Below are positions 17,048-25,312 of a DNA stretch of 64,000 nt, piece by piece. The position numbers were made by a program, and so were the translations under genes. Origin of the DNA: Streptomyces hygroscopicus subsp. hygroscopicus (GTDB taxonomy: Bacteria; Actinomycetota; Actinomycetes; Streptomycetales; Streptomycetaceae). The stretch lies in NCBI RefSeq assembly GCF_030269125.1, contig NZ_BSSM01000003.1, forward strand, positions 1 through 64,000. The letters are read 5' to 3'. The notes under the pieces are model-generated. The model was not told the DNA's origin. It ran no database searches and saw only the letters and a list, made by a program, of their open reading frames with translations. Position 1 is the first letter of the stretch; each line of letters opens with the position of its first letter.

Positions 17048-18454
17048 GTGACCACCGACCTCATCTACTCCGACGCAAGCGAACTCGCCGAGCTCATCCG
17101 CACCAGAGAGGTCTCTTCCGTCGAGGTGGTGCGGGCGCACCTCGATCGCATCGAGGCCACCAACCCGAAGGTCAATGCCATCGTCACGCTCGCCGACGGG
17201 GCTCTTGAGTCCGCGAAGGCCGCAGACGCTGCAGTGGCGGCCGGCGTGGAGGTCGGACCGCTGCACGGCGTGCCGTTCACGGTCAAGGACTCGTTCGACA
17301 CCGCCGGGGTGCTGACCCAGCGCGGTTCCCCGATCTTCGCGGGCCGCGTCCCGGACACGGACGCCACCAGCGTGGCCCGTATGAAGCACGCGGGCGGCAT
17401 CCTCCTGGCGAAGACCAATCTCCCGGAGTTCTCGTACTCGACCGAGTCCGACAACCTCCTCACGGGCAGGACGAACAACCCCTGGGACCTCGACCGCACG
17501 TCCGGCGGTTCCAGTGGCGGGGAATCGGCGGCGATCGCGGCCGGCATGTCGCCGCTCGGGCTCGGCAGCGACCTGGCCATCTCGGTGCGCGGGCCGGCCG
17601 CGCACACCGGCATCGTCGCCCTCAAGGCAACGCACGGGCGCATCCCGATGACCGGGGTCTGGCCGCGGGTGCCGCGCCGTGACTGGCACGTCGGCCCGAT
17701 GGCCCGCGCCGTCCGCGACCTCGCACTGGCCTACTCGGTGCTCTCCGGCCCTGACGGCGCCGACGGATTCGCCACCGTCCCGCGTGCATTCGACACCGGA
17801 CTGGGCACGTCGCCGGACCGGCCCGTGCGCGTGGGCTGGCTGGTCGACTCGGGACTCGGCCCGATCGACCCGCAGGTCGCCGCCACCGTGCGGTCGGCGG
17901 CCGAAGCCCTCAAGGGCACCGGGGTCCAGGTCGAAGAGGTGAGCATCCCGGCGCTCGAGCGGGACAACCCTCTCGACCTCTTCAACCGGCAGCACGTCAT
18001 GGAGGTGAAGCCGGCCTTCCGGGACGTCACCAATGGTCACGAGGACCAGATGGCCAAGGTCTCCACGTCCATGCTCGCCGGGCCCGACACCTCCGTGGAA
18101 AACTACGTCCTGGCCGAACAGGGCATCGAGCGTCTCCGGGACGCCTTCACCGAGTTCTTCCAGCGGTACGACGCACTCCTCCTCCCGGTCCTGCCCATCC
18201 CCGCCCACGAACACGGGCTCACCCGGTTCACCATCAACGGCCAGACGGTGGACGCCACCCACATCCAGACAGCGACCATCCCGTTCAACCTGACCGGTCT
18301 CCCGGCCCTGTCCATGCGGTTCGGCACCAGCAGCGACGGCCTGCCCATCGGCGTACAACTGGCAGCCAACTGGCACGCCGAGTCGACCCTCCTGCACATC
18401 GCGTCGCTGCTGGAGTCGCTCAGTCCTGTCCGCGACCAGCACCCCACCCTCTGA
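17048..18454 (+). CDS. amidase (amidase-signature family)
   Basis: 468 residues starting GTG 17048 with a perfect AGGAGG site. The amidase signature is present: Lys80 in [10 protein letters not shown], the cis-Ser region [16 protein letters not shown] (about 151-166), and [13 protein letters not shown] (173-185), where Ser179 would be the nucleophile. The usual GGS before the nucleophile is replaced by AIS, an unusual change close to the oxyanion hole that may affect activity or substrate. The family hydrolyses amides to acid and ammonia in the cytoplasm. Regulation by the adjacent TetR protein is supported by shared palindromes. Confidence 0.85.
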   Translation: MTTDLIYSDASELAELIRTREVSSVEVVRAHLDRIEATNPKVNAIVTLADGALESAKAADAAVAAGVEVGPLHGVPFTVKDSFDTAGVLTQRGSPIFAGRVPDTDATSVARMKHAGGILLAKTNLPEFSYSTESDNLLTGRTNNPWDLDRTSGGSSGGESAAIAAGMSPLGLGSDLAISVRGPAAHTGIVALKATHGRIPMTGVWPRVPRRDWHVGPMARAVRDLALAYSVLSGPDGADGFATVPRAFDTGLGTSPDRPVRVGWLVDSGLGPIDPQVAATVRSAAEALKGTGVQVEEVSIPALERDNPLDLFNRQHVMEVKPAFRDVTNGHEDQMAKVSTSMLAGPDTSVENYVLAEQGIERLRDAFTEFFQRYDALLLPVLPIPAHEHGLTRFTINGQTVDATHIQTATIPFNLTGLPALSMRFGTSSDGLPIGVQLAANWHAESTLLHIASLLESLSPVRDQHPTL

Positions 18455-18473
18455 GGTCCGGGTCAGCACCTGG

Positions 18474-18660
18474 TCAGCGAGTGGACACCGCGCCAGCGGC
18501 GGACTCGAAGGCGGCGAGGTCCAGGATGTCGGCCTGCATGAGCAGGACCGAGTCGATCAGGGTGCGGTGGAGCGGCGGGTCGGGGTCGTCCCAGACGTCG
18601 GCGAGGACGAGCAGGCGGTAGGCGCGGTCGGCGCCCACGTCTCGACCGACGCGCGAATCG
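18474..18660 (-). pseudogene. C-terminal fragment of an unknown protein
   Basis: The reading AYRLLVLADVWDDPDPPLHR, then TLIDSVLLMQADILDLAAFE to stop at 18474 looks like genuine helical protein. The upstream part is lost in debris. No family recognised. Confidence 0.35.
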
Positions 18661-18698
18661 CCACTCGACCGATCGAGGCCGGCAACCCGCTTCAGCAC

Positions 18699-18907
18699 CG
18701 ACCGGGATCACCGATGAGACCGGCCGGGACGAACTCTTCACGATCCTGCGGCAGGCACGGCGACGCACAGCCCGCCGCACCGGACCGCCCTGCGCCGTCC
18801 TGCCCGGGACCCGAGCCACTGAGCGCCTCAGTGCGTTGCGGCACAGGAAGTCCCTGTTCGATGACCAGGGGCTGCTTCGTGTGCGGGGCATGATCGCGGA
18901 GGGGTAG
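18699..18907 (+). pseudogene. C-terminal fragment, unknown, upstream of a coiled-coil gene
   Basis: One frame reads TGITDETGRDELFTILRQAR ... LSALRHRKSLFDDQGLLRVR and stops at 18907. A ribosome site (GAGGAGG) and ATG of the next frame follow about 40 bp later. It looks like the end of a real gene whose front is missing. Function unknown. Confidence 0.35.
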
Positions 18908-18949
18908 GGGCAGGCAGCGGGCGGCTCGTTGTAGTTCGAGGAGGTCGCG

Positions 18950-19297
18950 ATGCCGTCGGTGCTGGGGTTGATGGAACAGCGTGAGGCGCGGGCGAGGCAG
19001 GATCTGGGGTCCTGGAGCAGGCTCAGGCGGAGGTGGACGCCGCGCGGGAGCGAGTCGAGCGGGCCCGGGGTGGGGCGTGAGGAGCTCGTGTCGGTGCTGG
19101 CCGAGGAGAGCACGGTGAATACGCCGGTGCCCGTGCCATCCGGTGGTGAGACGGCTGCCGCCGTGGGATCGGGCGGCTTGGGCGCGGGGCACGGCGAGAG
19201 GCCGCCGGCGTGGCGGTCGGGCATGGGCGAGGACGTGCTCAGCGGTCTCTGCCGGGAGGTGTGCGCCGCAGTGGTAGCTGCTGCCGGGCCCTGGTGA
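18950..19297 (+). pseudogene. small coiled-coil protein, likely frameshifted
   Basis: A good GAGGAGG site precedes ATG 18950, and the protein begins MPSVLGLMEQREARARQDL. From about 19010 to 19070 the convincing heptad-like reading (VLEQAQAEVDAARERVERAR) is in another frame, after which the original frame resumes as VGREELVSVLAEES. Two compensating one-base changes would restore a coiled coil. Small coiled-coil proteins of this kind often accompany transposase genes in Streptomyces (recalled, not verified). It ends at 19297 among transposon debris. Confidence 0.4.
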
Positions 19298-19550
19298 ACG
19301 ACGACTTGTCCGGGACCGGCTGGTCCATCTCCTACGACGATGTCGCGGAGAACTTGGTCGGGGCCCTGGGAGTCCTGCTGGAACACCGCCAGAGCAAGCA
19401 CGAAGCAGACCATGAACCGGCTCGACAGGGGACGCGGCTGGCATCCAGCCGACCACACGCGGTCAGCACCTCGTCCACCGGCTCAGGAACGATCCACTCG
19501 GCGAGCAACCCGAGCCGGACTTCATCGGATACCCCGGTCCATGGATGCAT
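19240..19550 (-). pseudogene. IS4-family transposase, N-terminal fragment
   Basis: The start is ATG 19550. VSDEVRLGLLAEWIVPEPVD and LSSRFMVCFVLALAVFQQDS are the usual IS4 N-terminal domain. The next expected segment, YDDVAENLVGAL, is found on the opposite strand (19333-19368), after which the minus strand continues with EMDQPVPDKSSFTRARQQL. The rest of the transposase is absent. A GCAACGGCATTG motif near 19622 resembles the inner terminal sequence of the larger IS4 element at 31.4 kb. Confidence 0.65.
19333..19368. other. 36-bp microinversion inside the IS4 fragment
   Basis: Read on the plus strand this segment encodes YDDVAENLVGAL, exactly the piece missing from the minus-strand transposase between FQQDS and EMDQPVPDKSS. 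It is flanked by CTCC (19329-19332) and GGAG (19369-19372), a 4-bp inverted repeat that could have allowed flipping. One extra base remains after flipping it back. Confidence 0.6.
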
Positions 19551-19672
19551 GTCCGTGCCAACGAACCAGCACCCCGGAGGCCACCGCGCCTGGGAGAGGA
19601 ACTACGTGCACCTCTCGGGCAACGGCATTGGGTCTGATCGACTGCGGTCTGGGTGGGCGGTCCCTTGTGAAA

Positions 19673-19712
19673 CGGAACGATGATCCGTAACGTGATCCGG
19701 AGCGGCGCTCCG
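19673..19712. promoter_or_regulatory. paired TetR operators, locus 2 (cyclase)
   Basis: CGGAACGATGATCCG (19673-19687) and CGGAGCGGCGCTCCG (19698-19712) have starts 25 bp apart, as at 14331/14356, and share the intervening CCGTAACGTGATCCGGAGCG with only one difference. They lie about 290 bp upstream of the cyclase start. Confidence 0.7.
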
Positions 19713-19998
19713 ATTTGCGTTTTCCGTGGGGCCCGCCCGCCTCACCGAACGGGCATGGGACCCGCGCTACCGCGGCCGAGCCCGGCTCGACCGGGCCCGA
19801 GCGACTCGGCTCGACATCGCGACGCCCGGCCGTCCTCGGCGCACAGGGCGGCCCGTCGCGTCCCGGCGGGAGCCTGACCGGAGCGCTCGGCCCCCGCGCG
19901 TACGTCCGCCCGCCGCCCGCCGCGCGCCTGCGGATGCGGCGGCCGGCTCTCGTCCGACCCCACCACCAAGACCGCACAGCAGAGAGGACGCCGCCGAC

Positions 19999-20874
19999 AT
20001 GGCCGAGAACGAGGAACTGCCGAGCAACTGGGGCCGCTGGGGCACGGACGACGAGCTGGGCACGCTCAATCTGATCACCGAGGAGGCCAGGGCCAGGGGT
20101 GCCGCGGAGGCTCGTACCGGACGGGCGGTGTCGCTGGCCCGTCCGATCCAGCCGACGCCCTTCGTCAGCGGGCCCTTCGCACCCCTCGCCCGCGACAGCT
20201 CGCCGGTCCAGCAGATCATGCAGTACGCCGGTGACGTGCCCGCGACCGTGGACATGATCCTGGTGACCAACCATCACGTGAGCTCGACCCACATCGACGC
20301 ACTAAGCCACCAGGTCCTGGACGGCAAGGTCTACCCGGGGCGTCCCGTCGCCGAGAGCGTGACACCGGCCGGGGTGCGGCACGGATCCACGGCGGCGTTC
20401 GCCGCCGGGATCTCCACCCGGGGCGTCCTGCTCGACCTCGCGCCCGACGGACCGCTGCCCGCCGCACACCCGATCACCCCGGAGGACTTCGAGGCGGCCG
20501 AGGCCCGCCAGGGCGTACGGCTGGAATCCGGGGACGCCATGGTGCTGCGCTGCGGGTGGGCCGGTGTCGTCGACTTCGAGAAGCCGCTGCCGGGCGTCAC
20601 ACTGGACGCGGTGCGGTGGATGCACCGGCGCGGGGTGTCCCTGTACGCCGGTGACCTCGGCGACGCCCACCCGCCCCTGGAGACGGCCGTTCCCGCCCCG
20701 CTGCACCGCGTCGCTCTGCCGCTGCTGGGCATGCCCCTGATCGATGTCGCGGAGGTGGAGGAACTTGCCGCCGTCTGCCGGGAGGTGAATCGTCACACCT
20801 TCCTGTTCGTGGTGGCGCCCCCGCGCATCCACGGCCTGACCGGCGTCCCCGTCAACCCGCTGGCCGTCTTCTGA
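19999..20874 (+). CDS. cyclase-family metal hydrolase (kynurenine-formamidase-like)
   Basis: 291 residues from ATG 19999. The cyclase-family metal motif is seen as His93-x4-His98-x-Asp100-x3-His104 (HVSSTHIDALSH), a variant of HxGTHxDxPxH. The opening SNWGRWGTDDELGTLNLIT is typical of the large actinobacterial branch. These enzymes hydrolyse amide, lactone or ring bonds using Zn or Mn. A pair of 15-bp operators upstream links it to the TetR at 13.7 kb and to the following hydrolase operon, so it may supply or consume an intermediate of that pathway. Confidence 0.85.
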   Translation: MAENEELPSNWGRWGTDDELGTLNLITEEARARGAAEARTGRAVSLARPIQPTPFVSGPFAPLARDSSPVQQIMQYAGDVPATVDMILVTNHHVSSTHIDALSHQVLDGKVYPGRPVAESVTPAGVRHGSTAAFAAGISTRGVLLDLAPDGPLPAAHPITPEDFEAAEARQGVRLESGDAMVLRCGWAGVVDFEKPLPGVTLDAVRWMHRRGVSLYAGDLGDAHPPLETAVPAPLHRVALPLLGMPLIDVAEVEELAAVCREVNRHTFLFVVAPPRIHGLTGVPVNPLAVF

Positions 20875-21151
20875 CGGACACCGCCCGGACGTGCTCCCGG
20901 CAGGACTGCCCGGATTCCGGCGCCGGGTCACCGCGCTGCCGCCCATCCCGACGGTGCCCCTCCCAAGCGCCACCCGATCCGTCAAGCGCAAGGCAGATCC
21001 AGCACCCGCCCGCACCTGGTCAACGACGGATCCCCGCGACAGAGTCACCAACCCCCGGTCCCCGCACCGCCGAACTCCCAGCAGGTCGGCCACGGCGCCC
21101 CGACGGCCGAGCAAAGGGGGTCTCCACCCTGCTCCACGGTTCCCGGCTTGC

Positions 21152-21201
21152 GAAACGGAACGTTGCTCCGTATTGTTTTTTGCGGAGCAACGTTCCGTTT
21201 C
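21152..21201. promoter_or_regulatory. paired TetR operators, locus 3 (hydrolase operon)
   Basis: A perfect 19-bp inverted repeat (arms 21152-21170 and 21183-21201, 12-nt spacer with a T-run) contains two 15-bp half units: CGGAACGTTGCTCCG (21156-21170) and CGGAGCAACGTTCCG (21183-21197). They match the operator pairs of loci 1 and 2 and stand 60 bp before the first gene of the operon. The T-run could also make it hairpin-like, but its similarity to the other pairs favours an operator. Confidence 0.75.
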
Positions 21202-21260
21202 ACCCTGTCAGACGGTCGCCATCCTCGGGCGCCCATGCCCGCGTCAGGAAGGTCATCACG

Positions 21261-22193
21261 ATGAGTGCCTCGTTCTCACCGGCCCCGCAACCCCACGCGA
21301 TCGCCCCAGTCCTCTCGGTGCGGCCCGTCACCCTCCCCGCTCCCGGCCGCGGCCAGGACCTCCAGGTGCGTGTCACCGCGCCGACGACCGGGAGCGGCCT
21401 GCCGGTCGTCGTCCTTTCCCACGGCGCGACGCTGACCATGGACGACTACACACCGCTGGCCGCGCACTGGGCCGCGCACGGCTTCATCGTCGTCCAGCCC
21501 ACCCACCTCGACTCCCTCGGCCTCGCCCCGGACGACCCGCGCACTCCACGGGTGTGGCGCATCCGCGCCGACGATCTGACCGGCGTCCTGGACCACCTGG
21601 ACACCATCGAGGCCGAGGTACCCGGCCTCGTCGGCCGCATCGACCGCGACCGCGTCGCCGTCGCGGGACACTCCTGGGGCGCCCAGTCGGCGAGCACCCT
21701 GGTCGGCGCGCGGGTCGTGGACGCCGACGGCAGACCCGGCGAGAGCATGGCCGACCCGCGGGTGCGGGCCGCGGTCCTGCTGTGCCTGCCCGGCACCGGG
21801 GGCGACGACCTGTCCCCGCTGGCCGCCCAGTACTTCCCCTTCATGAGCCCGGACTTCTCCGAGCTCAAGGCCCCGAGTCTGATCGTGGCCGGCGACCGGG
21901 ACCAGTCCCCGCTGACGGTGCGCGGCCCGGACTGGTTCACCGACGGCTACCACCTCAGCCCCGGGACCACCGATCTGCTCACCCTCTTCGGCGCCGAGCA
22001 CGGCCTCGGCGGCATCCAGGGCGCCTTCGACACCCGCACCACCGACGAGAACCCCGAGCGCGTCGCACTCGTCCAGCAGGCCACCCTGGCCTATCTGCGC
22101 ACGGCTCTCGGCCTGGACGCCCAGGCGTGGCCCGCTGCCCGGGAGGCCCTCGCCGCGGCCGCCGAGCCGCTGGGCAGGATCGACTCGAAGTGA
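21261..22193 (+). CDS. alpha/beta hydrolase, serine type
   Basis: 310 residues starting at ATG 21261 with an AGGAAGG site. LPVVVLSHGATLTMDDYTPL provides the oxyanion region and VAVAGHSWGAQSAS the nucleophile elbow with Ser in GHSWG; a late His in FGAEHGLGG completes the triad. It resembles the chlorophyllase / PAF-acetylhydrolase-like hydrolases. It is the first gene of a three-gene operon with 4-bp overlaps, and its N-terminus has a deleted paralogue at 14.4 kb. Likely controlled by the upstream operator pair. Confidence 0.85.
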   Translation: MSASFSPAPQPHAIAPVLSVRPVTLPAPGRGQDLQVRVTAPTTGSGLPVVVLSHGATLTMDDYTPLAAHWAAHGFIVVQPTHLDSLGLAPDDPRTPRVWRIRADDLTGVLDHLDTIEAEVPGLVGRIDRDRVAVAGHSWGAQSASTLVGARVVDADGRPGESMADPRVRAAVLLCLPGTGGDDLSPLAAQYFPFMSPDFSELKAPSLIVAGDRDQSPLTVRGPDWFTDGYHLSPGTTDLLTLFGAEHGLGGIQGAFDTRTTDENPERVALVQQATLAYLRTALGLDAQAWPAAREALAAAAEPLGRIDSK

Positions 22194-23098
22194 CCGGCTC
22201 CCCCCGGCCGGCCCGCCGGCCCAGCTTCGGCATCATGACCCCGCCGTCCCAGGTCGGCTATGCGGACCTGCTGCGGGTCTGGCGCGAAGCTGACGGCATC
22301 CCGCAGATCGAGCACGCCTGGCTGTTCGACCACCTCATGCCGCTCGGCGGCGACCCGAACGGTCCCACTTTCGAGGCGTGGACGCTGCTGTCCGCGCTGG
22401 CGGCCCGGACCGAGCGGCTGCGTCTCGGCGTGATGGTCACGAGCAACCGGTTCCGTCCGCCGGCCGTGCTGGCCAAGATCGCCGCCACGGTCGACGTCGT
22501 CTCCGGCGGCCGGCTGGAGTTCGGCATCGGCGCGGGCTCACGCACCGACGTGCCCTGGGCCCGGCGTGAGTACGACGCTCACGGCCTGCCCTACCACGAC
22601 GCCGCCCACGCGGTCGGCGCTCTCGCCGAGGCATGCGCCCTCATCCGACGGCTGTGGACCGCCACCGAGCCGTTCGACTTCCCGGGCGACCACTACCGAC
22701 TCGCGGGCGCTTTCTGCGCCCCGAGGCCCGTGCAGCGGCCCCATCCGCCGCTGGTGATCGGCGGCCAGGCCACCCGGACGCTGCGGGTCGTCGCCGAACA
22801 CGCGGACCGGTGGAACATGCCCGGCGGCAGCATCGACCACGCGATCGAGGTCAGCGCCAGGCTGGACCGGCTGTGCGCCGAGATCGGCCGGGACCCCGCC
22901 GAGATCACCCGGTCCATCGTCCTGCCCGTCTCCTACGACCGGCCCGACGACACCCGCCAGGCCGCCCGCGAGGCGCTCGACGGCGGGTTCGACCACATCG
23001 TGCTCGGGCTGAGCGCGCCCTATCCGGCGGGGGTGGCGCGCTGGGTCGCCGACACCTTCACCGGCACAAGCAACCCCGCACCGAGGAGCCCACGTTGA
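22190..23098 (+). CDS. LLM-class flavin-dependent monooxygenase
   Basis: 302 residues from GTG 22190, overlapping the previous stop as GTGA. The luciferase-like TIM barrel is visible from IPQIEHAWLFDHLMPLGGDP, through LRLGVMVTSNRFRPPAVLAK and VVSGGRLEFGIGAG to PHPPLVIGGQATRTLRVVAE. Such enzymes use FMNH2 or F420H2; many actinobacterial members with the GIGAG motif are F420-dependent, but the sequence alone does not decide. Coupling to a hydrolase and an esterase suggests Baeyer-Villiger-like oxidation followed by ester cleavage, as an inference. Confidence 0.85.
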   Translation: MTGSPRPARRPSFGIMTPPSQVGYADLLRVWREADGIPQIEHAWLFDHLMPLGGDPNGPTFEAWTLLSALAARTERLRLGVMVTSNRFRPPAVLAKIAATVDVVSGGRLEFGIGAGSRTDVPWARREYDAHGLPYHDAAHAVGALAEACALIRRLWTATEPFDFPGDHYRLAGAFCAPRPVQRPHPPLVIGGQATRTLRVVAEHADRWNMPGGSIDHAIEVSARLDRLCAEIGRDPAEITRSIVLPVSYDRPDDTRQAAREALDGGFDHIVLGLSAPYPAGVARWVADTFTGTSNPAPRSPR

Positions 23099-24069
23099 CC
23101 ACACATCCGCCGATCGATCCCGAACTCGCCCCGGTGCTGGCGGTGGTGCAGCAGCACGTGTCGCCGACCGTCACCCCCGGGGACATCGGGGCGCTGCGGG
23201 CCAACCCCGCGTTCGCCGTCCTGGACGAGGAGTTGACACACGACGGCACCGTGGAACTGCGGGAGTTCTCCGCCCCGGGGCCCGCAGGCGCCCCCGAGGT
23301 CCCGATGCTCGTCCTCCGGCCCGCCGGGCTGGCGCCCCAGGCGCCCGTCATCTACTACATGCACGGCGGCGGCATGATCATCGGCAACAACCGGACCGGC
23401 CTCGGCAATGTGCTGGACTGGGCCATCGACAACGGCGCGGTCGTGGCGTCGGTGGACTACCGGCTGGCGCCGGAACATCCCGACCCTGCTCCGATCGAGG
23501 ACTGCTACGCGGGCCTGCTGTGGCTACACCAGCACACCGCCGAATTCGGCGGTGACGCCGGCCGCGTCGTCGTCGCCGGTACGAGCGCCGGCGGGGGACT
23601 TGCCGCCGGTGTGGCCCTGCTCGCCCGCGACCGCGGCGGTCCTGAGCTGCTGGCTCAGATGCTGATGTGCCCGATGCTCGACGACCGGCTCCTGACACCG
23701 AGCAGCCGGGAACTGGAAGGCGAGGGCATCTGGGACGCCACCAGCAACGAGACCGGGTGGAACGCGCTGCTCGGCGCGCGCAGAGGCGGCGACGACGTCA
23801 GCGTCTACGCGGCACCGGCCAGGGCGACGGACCTGGCCGGCCTGCCCACCGCGTTCGTCGACGTCGGCTCGGTGGAGACCTTCCGCGACGAGGCCGTCGA
23901 CTACGCCGCCCGGCTGGTGCAGGCCGGTGTCCAGTGCGAACTGCACCTGTGGCCGGGCGGCTTCCACGGATTCGACGCGATGGCCCCGCAGGCCGCCCTG
24001 TCGCGGACCGCGTCCGCTACCCGGGCCGCCTGGATGCGCCGGCTCCTCGGCCGGACCAACGGCGAGTGA
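23095..24069 (+). CDS. HSL-family alpha/beta hydrolase (esterase)
   Basis: 324 residues. The start is TTG 23095, with GAGGAG six bases before it and a TTGA overlap with the preceding stop. The hormone-sensitive-lipase signature HGGGMIIG and nucleophile elbow GTSAGGG are clear, as is DYRLAPEHPDPAPIEDCY; the C-terminal His is in PGGFHGFDAM. It is the last gene of the operon and would cleave a small ester, possibly the one made by the upstream monooxygenase. Cytoplasmic, no signal peptide. Confidence 0.85.
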   Translation: MTTHPPIDPELAPVLAVVQQHVSPTVTPGDIGALRANPAFAVLDEELTHDGTVELREFSAPGPAGAPEVPMLVLRPAGLAPQAPVIYYMHGGGMIIGNNRTGLGNVLDWAIDNGAVVASVDYRLAPEHPDPAPIEDCYAGLLWLHQHTAEFGGDAGRVVVAGTSAGGGLAAGVALLARDRGGPELLAQMLMCPMLDDRLLTPSSRELEGEGIWDATSNETGWNALLGARRGGDDVSVYAAPARATDLAGLPTAFVDVGSVETFRDEAVDYAARLVQAGVQCELHLWPGGFHGFDAMAPQAALSRTASATRAAWMRRLLGRTNGE

Positions 24070-24385
24070 CAGGGCGTCCCCCTCGCCGCGCCCCCATCCC
24101 GCCCCTGGTGGTGGTCCACTCCGCGGCCCGCGGACACAGGGCACACCCCGTCCCCGCCGCGGCAGCCTCCGCGTACGACAACCCGGCACCCGCGCAAGCC
24201 GCGCCCGGACGGGCCTGCCGGACAACCACGGGGCGGGCGGAACGCGGAGTGTCCGACACCCCTTCCCGGCGGGACACCGCATGCGCACCGCCTCTCTCAT
24301 CGGTCACGGCGTCGTTCCCCACTCGTTCTTCCAGCCGGCCGCGTCCACGAACGCGCCTACCTCGACGACGGCACCACCACACTCA
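24070..24385. other. no gene seen before the nested insertion
   Basis: Between the esterase stop and the IS4 left end neither strand holds a convincing reading frame or ribosome site. No target-site duplication was found when comparing this flank with the one after 31489. Confidence 0.4.
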
Positions 24386-24478
24386 CCCCCGTTATGTTTT
24401 TCGCGGTCCTGCAAGAGGGCCGCTGGCCTCCGGGCCCGGCATGACTTTTGCCCCCTGTCGAACGGATGACAATGCCGT
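24386..24478 (+). repeat. 93-bp inverted repeat, left copy
   Basis: Exact reverse complement of 31397-31489. It runs from CCCCCGTTATG to AATGCCGT. It is interpreted as the terminal inverted repeat of the IS4 element, although it is unusually long for that family. Confidence 0.85.
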
Positions 24479-24482
24479 CGTT

Positions 24483-25127
24483 TTAGTGGTCGTGCCATCG
24501 GTGGTTCAGGGTGATGACGACCGGGGAGCGGCGGTGGCTTGCGGGCTCTTCAGGTGCCTTACTGCCGTACGGGGTGATGCAGGAGCGGATCTTGCGGGGG
24601 CAGTCACGGGACCGGCGGCGGGGTAACAGGCTGTGGCCGATCTCGGCGAGCCCGAGGTGCCGGTCCCGTCTGCGGGCGGAGGGGGGAAAGCCGCTCGGTG
24701 AGGTCACCGTGCGGCGGACGACGTGGAGAGCCCGGGTGGACGAGGTCCGCTCGGCGGTGCTCCGGTGAAGCCTGGCGGCCTCGTTCAGCAGGTCCCGGGT
24801 GGCATGGTGGACGATCAGGTGCGCGTAGATCTCCTGCCGCACCCCGTCCGGGGTCTGCGACCTCAGGACCGGTCTGCCGCGCTGGTGGGTCTTGATCTCG
24901 TCGAAAACCAGCTCGATCTCCCAGCGGCGGGCGTAGAGCGCGGCCAGTTCGGCGGCCGGGTACTTTCCGTGGTCGGTGAGACTGGTGATCAGCCGGACGA
25001 TGTCAGCCTGACCGTCGACGCGGTACTCGATCACACGGACCAGGGCCGGTGACGCCTTGACGGTTCCGGCCGCCTTGCTGTGCTTGTTCGCCTCGATCCG
25101 GGCGAGTGGCTTTGTTGGTGAGTTACG
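24483..25127 (-). pseudogene. IS4-family transposase, C-terminal half
   Basis: The frame enters from the IS21 junction as NSPTKPLARIEANKHSKAAG, continues as LVRVIEYRVDGQADIVRLIT and reaches the IS4 signature AALYARRWEIELVFDEIKTH with the catalytic Glu in the Y-(2)-R-(3)-E-(6)-K pattern. It ends at 24483 shortly inside the left repeat. The other half is at 30633-31364. Confidence 0.8.
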
Positions 25128-25312
25128 AGAGCGCCTGTAGCTCAGCGTGGAGAGCGCCCTTGTCCACGGGAGAGTGATGTCGCTGAGTTTTGGTTCTGGT
25201 CCAACTTCTGTGGTGTGGCTACTCCCTGTGACTGCTGACCTCGCTGGTGCGGCTCGCGAGATCGTCTCGAAAGAGCTGGTGCCTGCAGCGTTCGGGCTGA
25301 TGGTTCTGAGCT

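Noticed and set aside
18463..19458. A single minus-strand gene of 331 codons
   Set aside because: Only short parts read as IS4 transposase; the middle is antisense to the coiled-coil gene and has Ser/Pro-rich composition.
20891..22189. Long plus-strand frame running into the monooxygenase gene from 20891
   Set aside because: The part before 22190 is Arg/Pro/His-rich and out of frame with the convincing hydrolase gene; only the GTG 22190 start gives family sequence.
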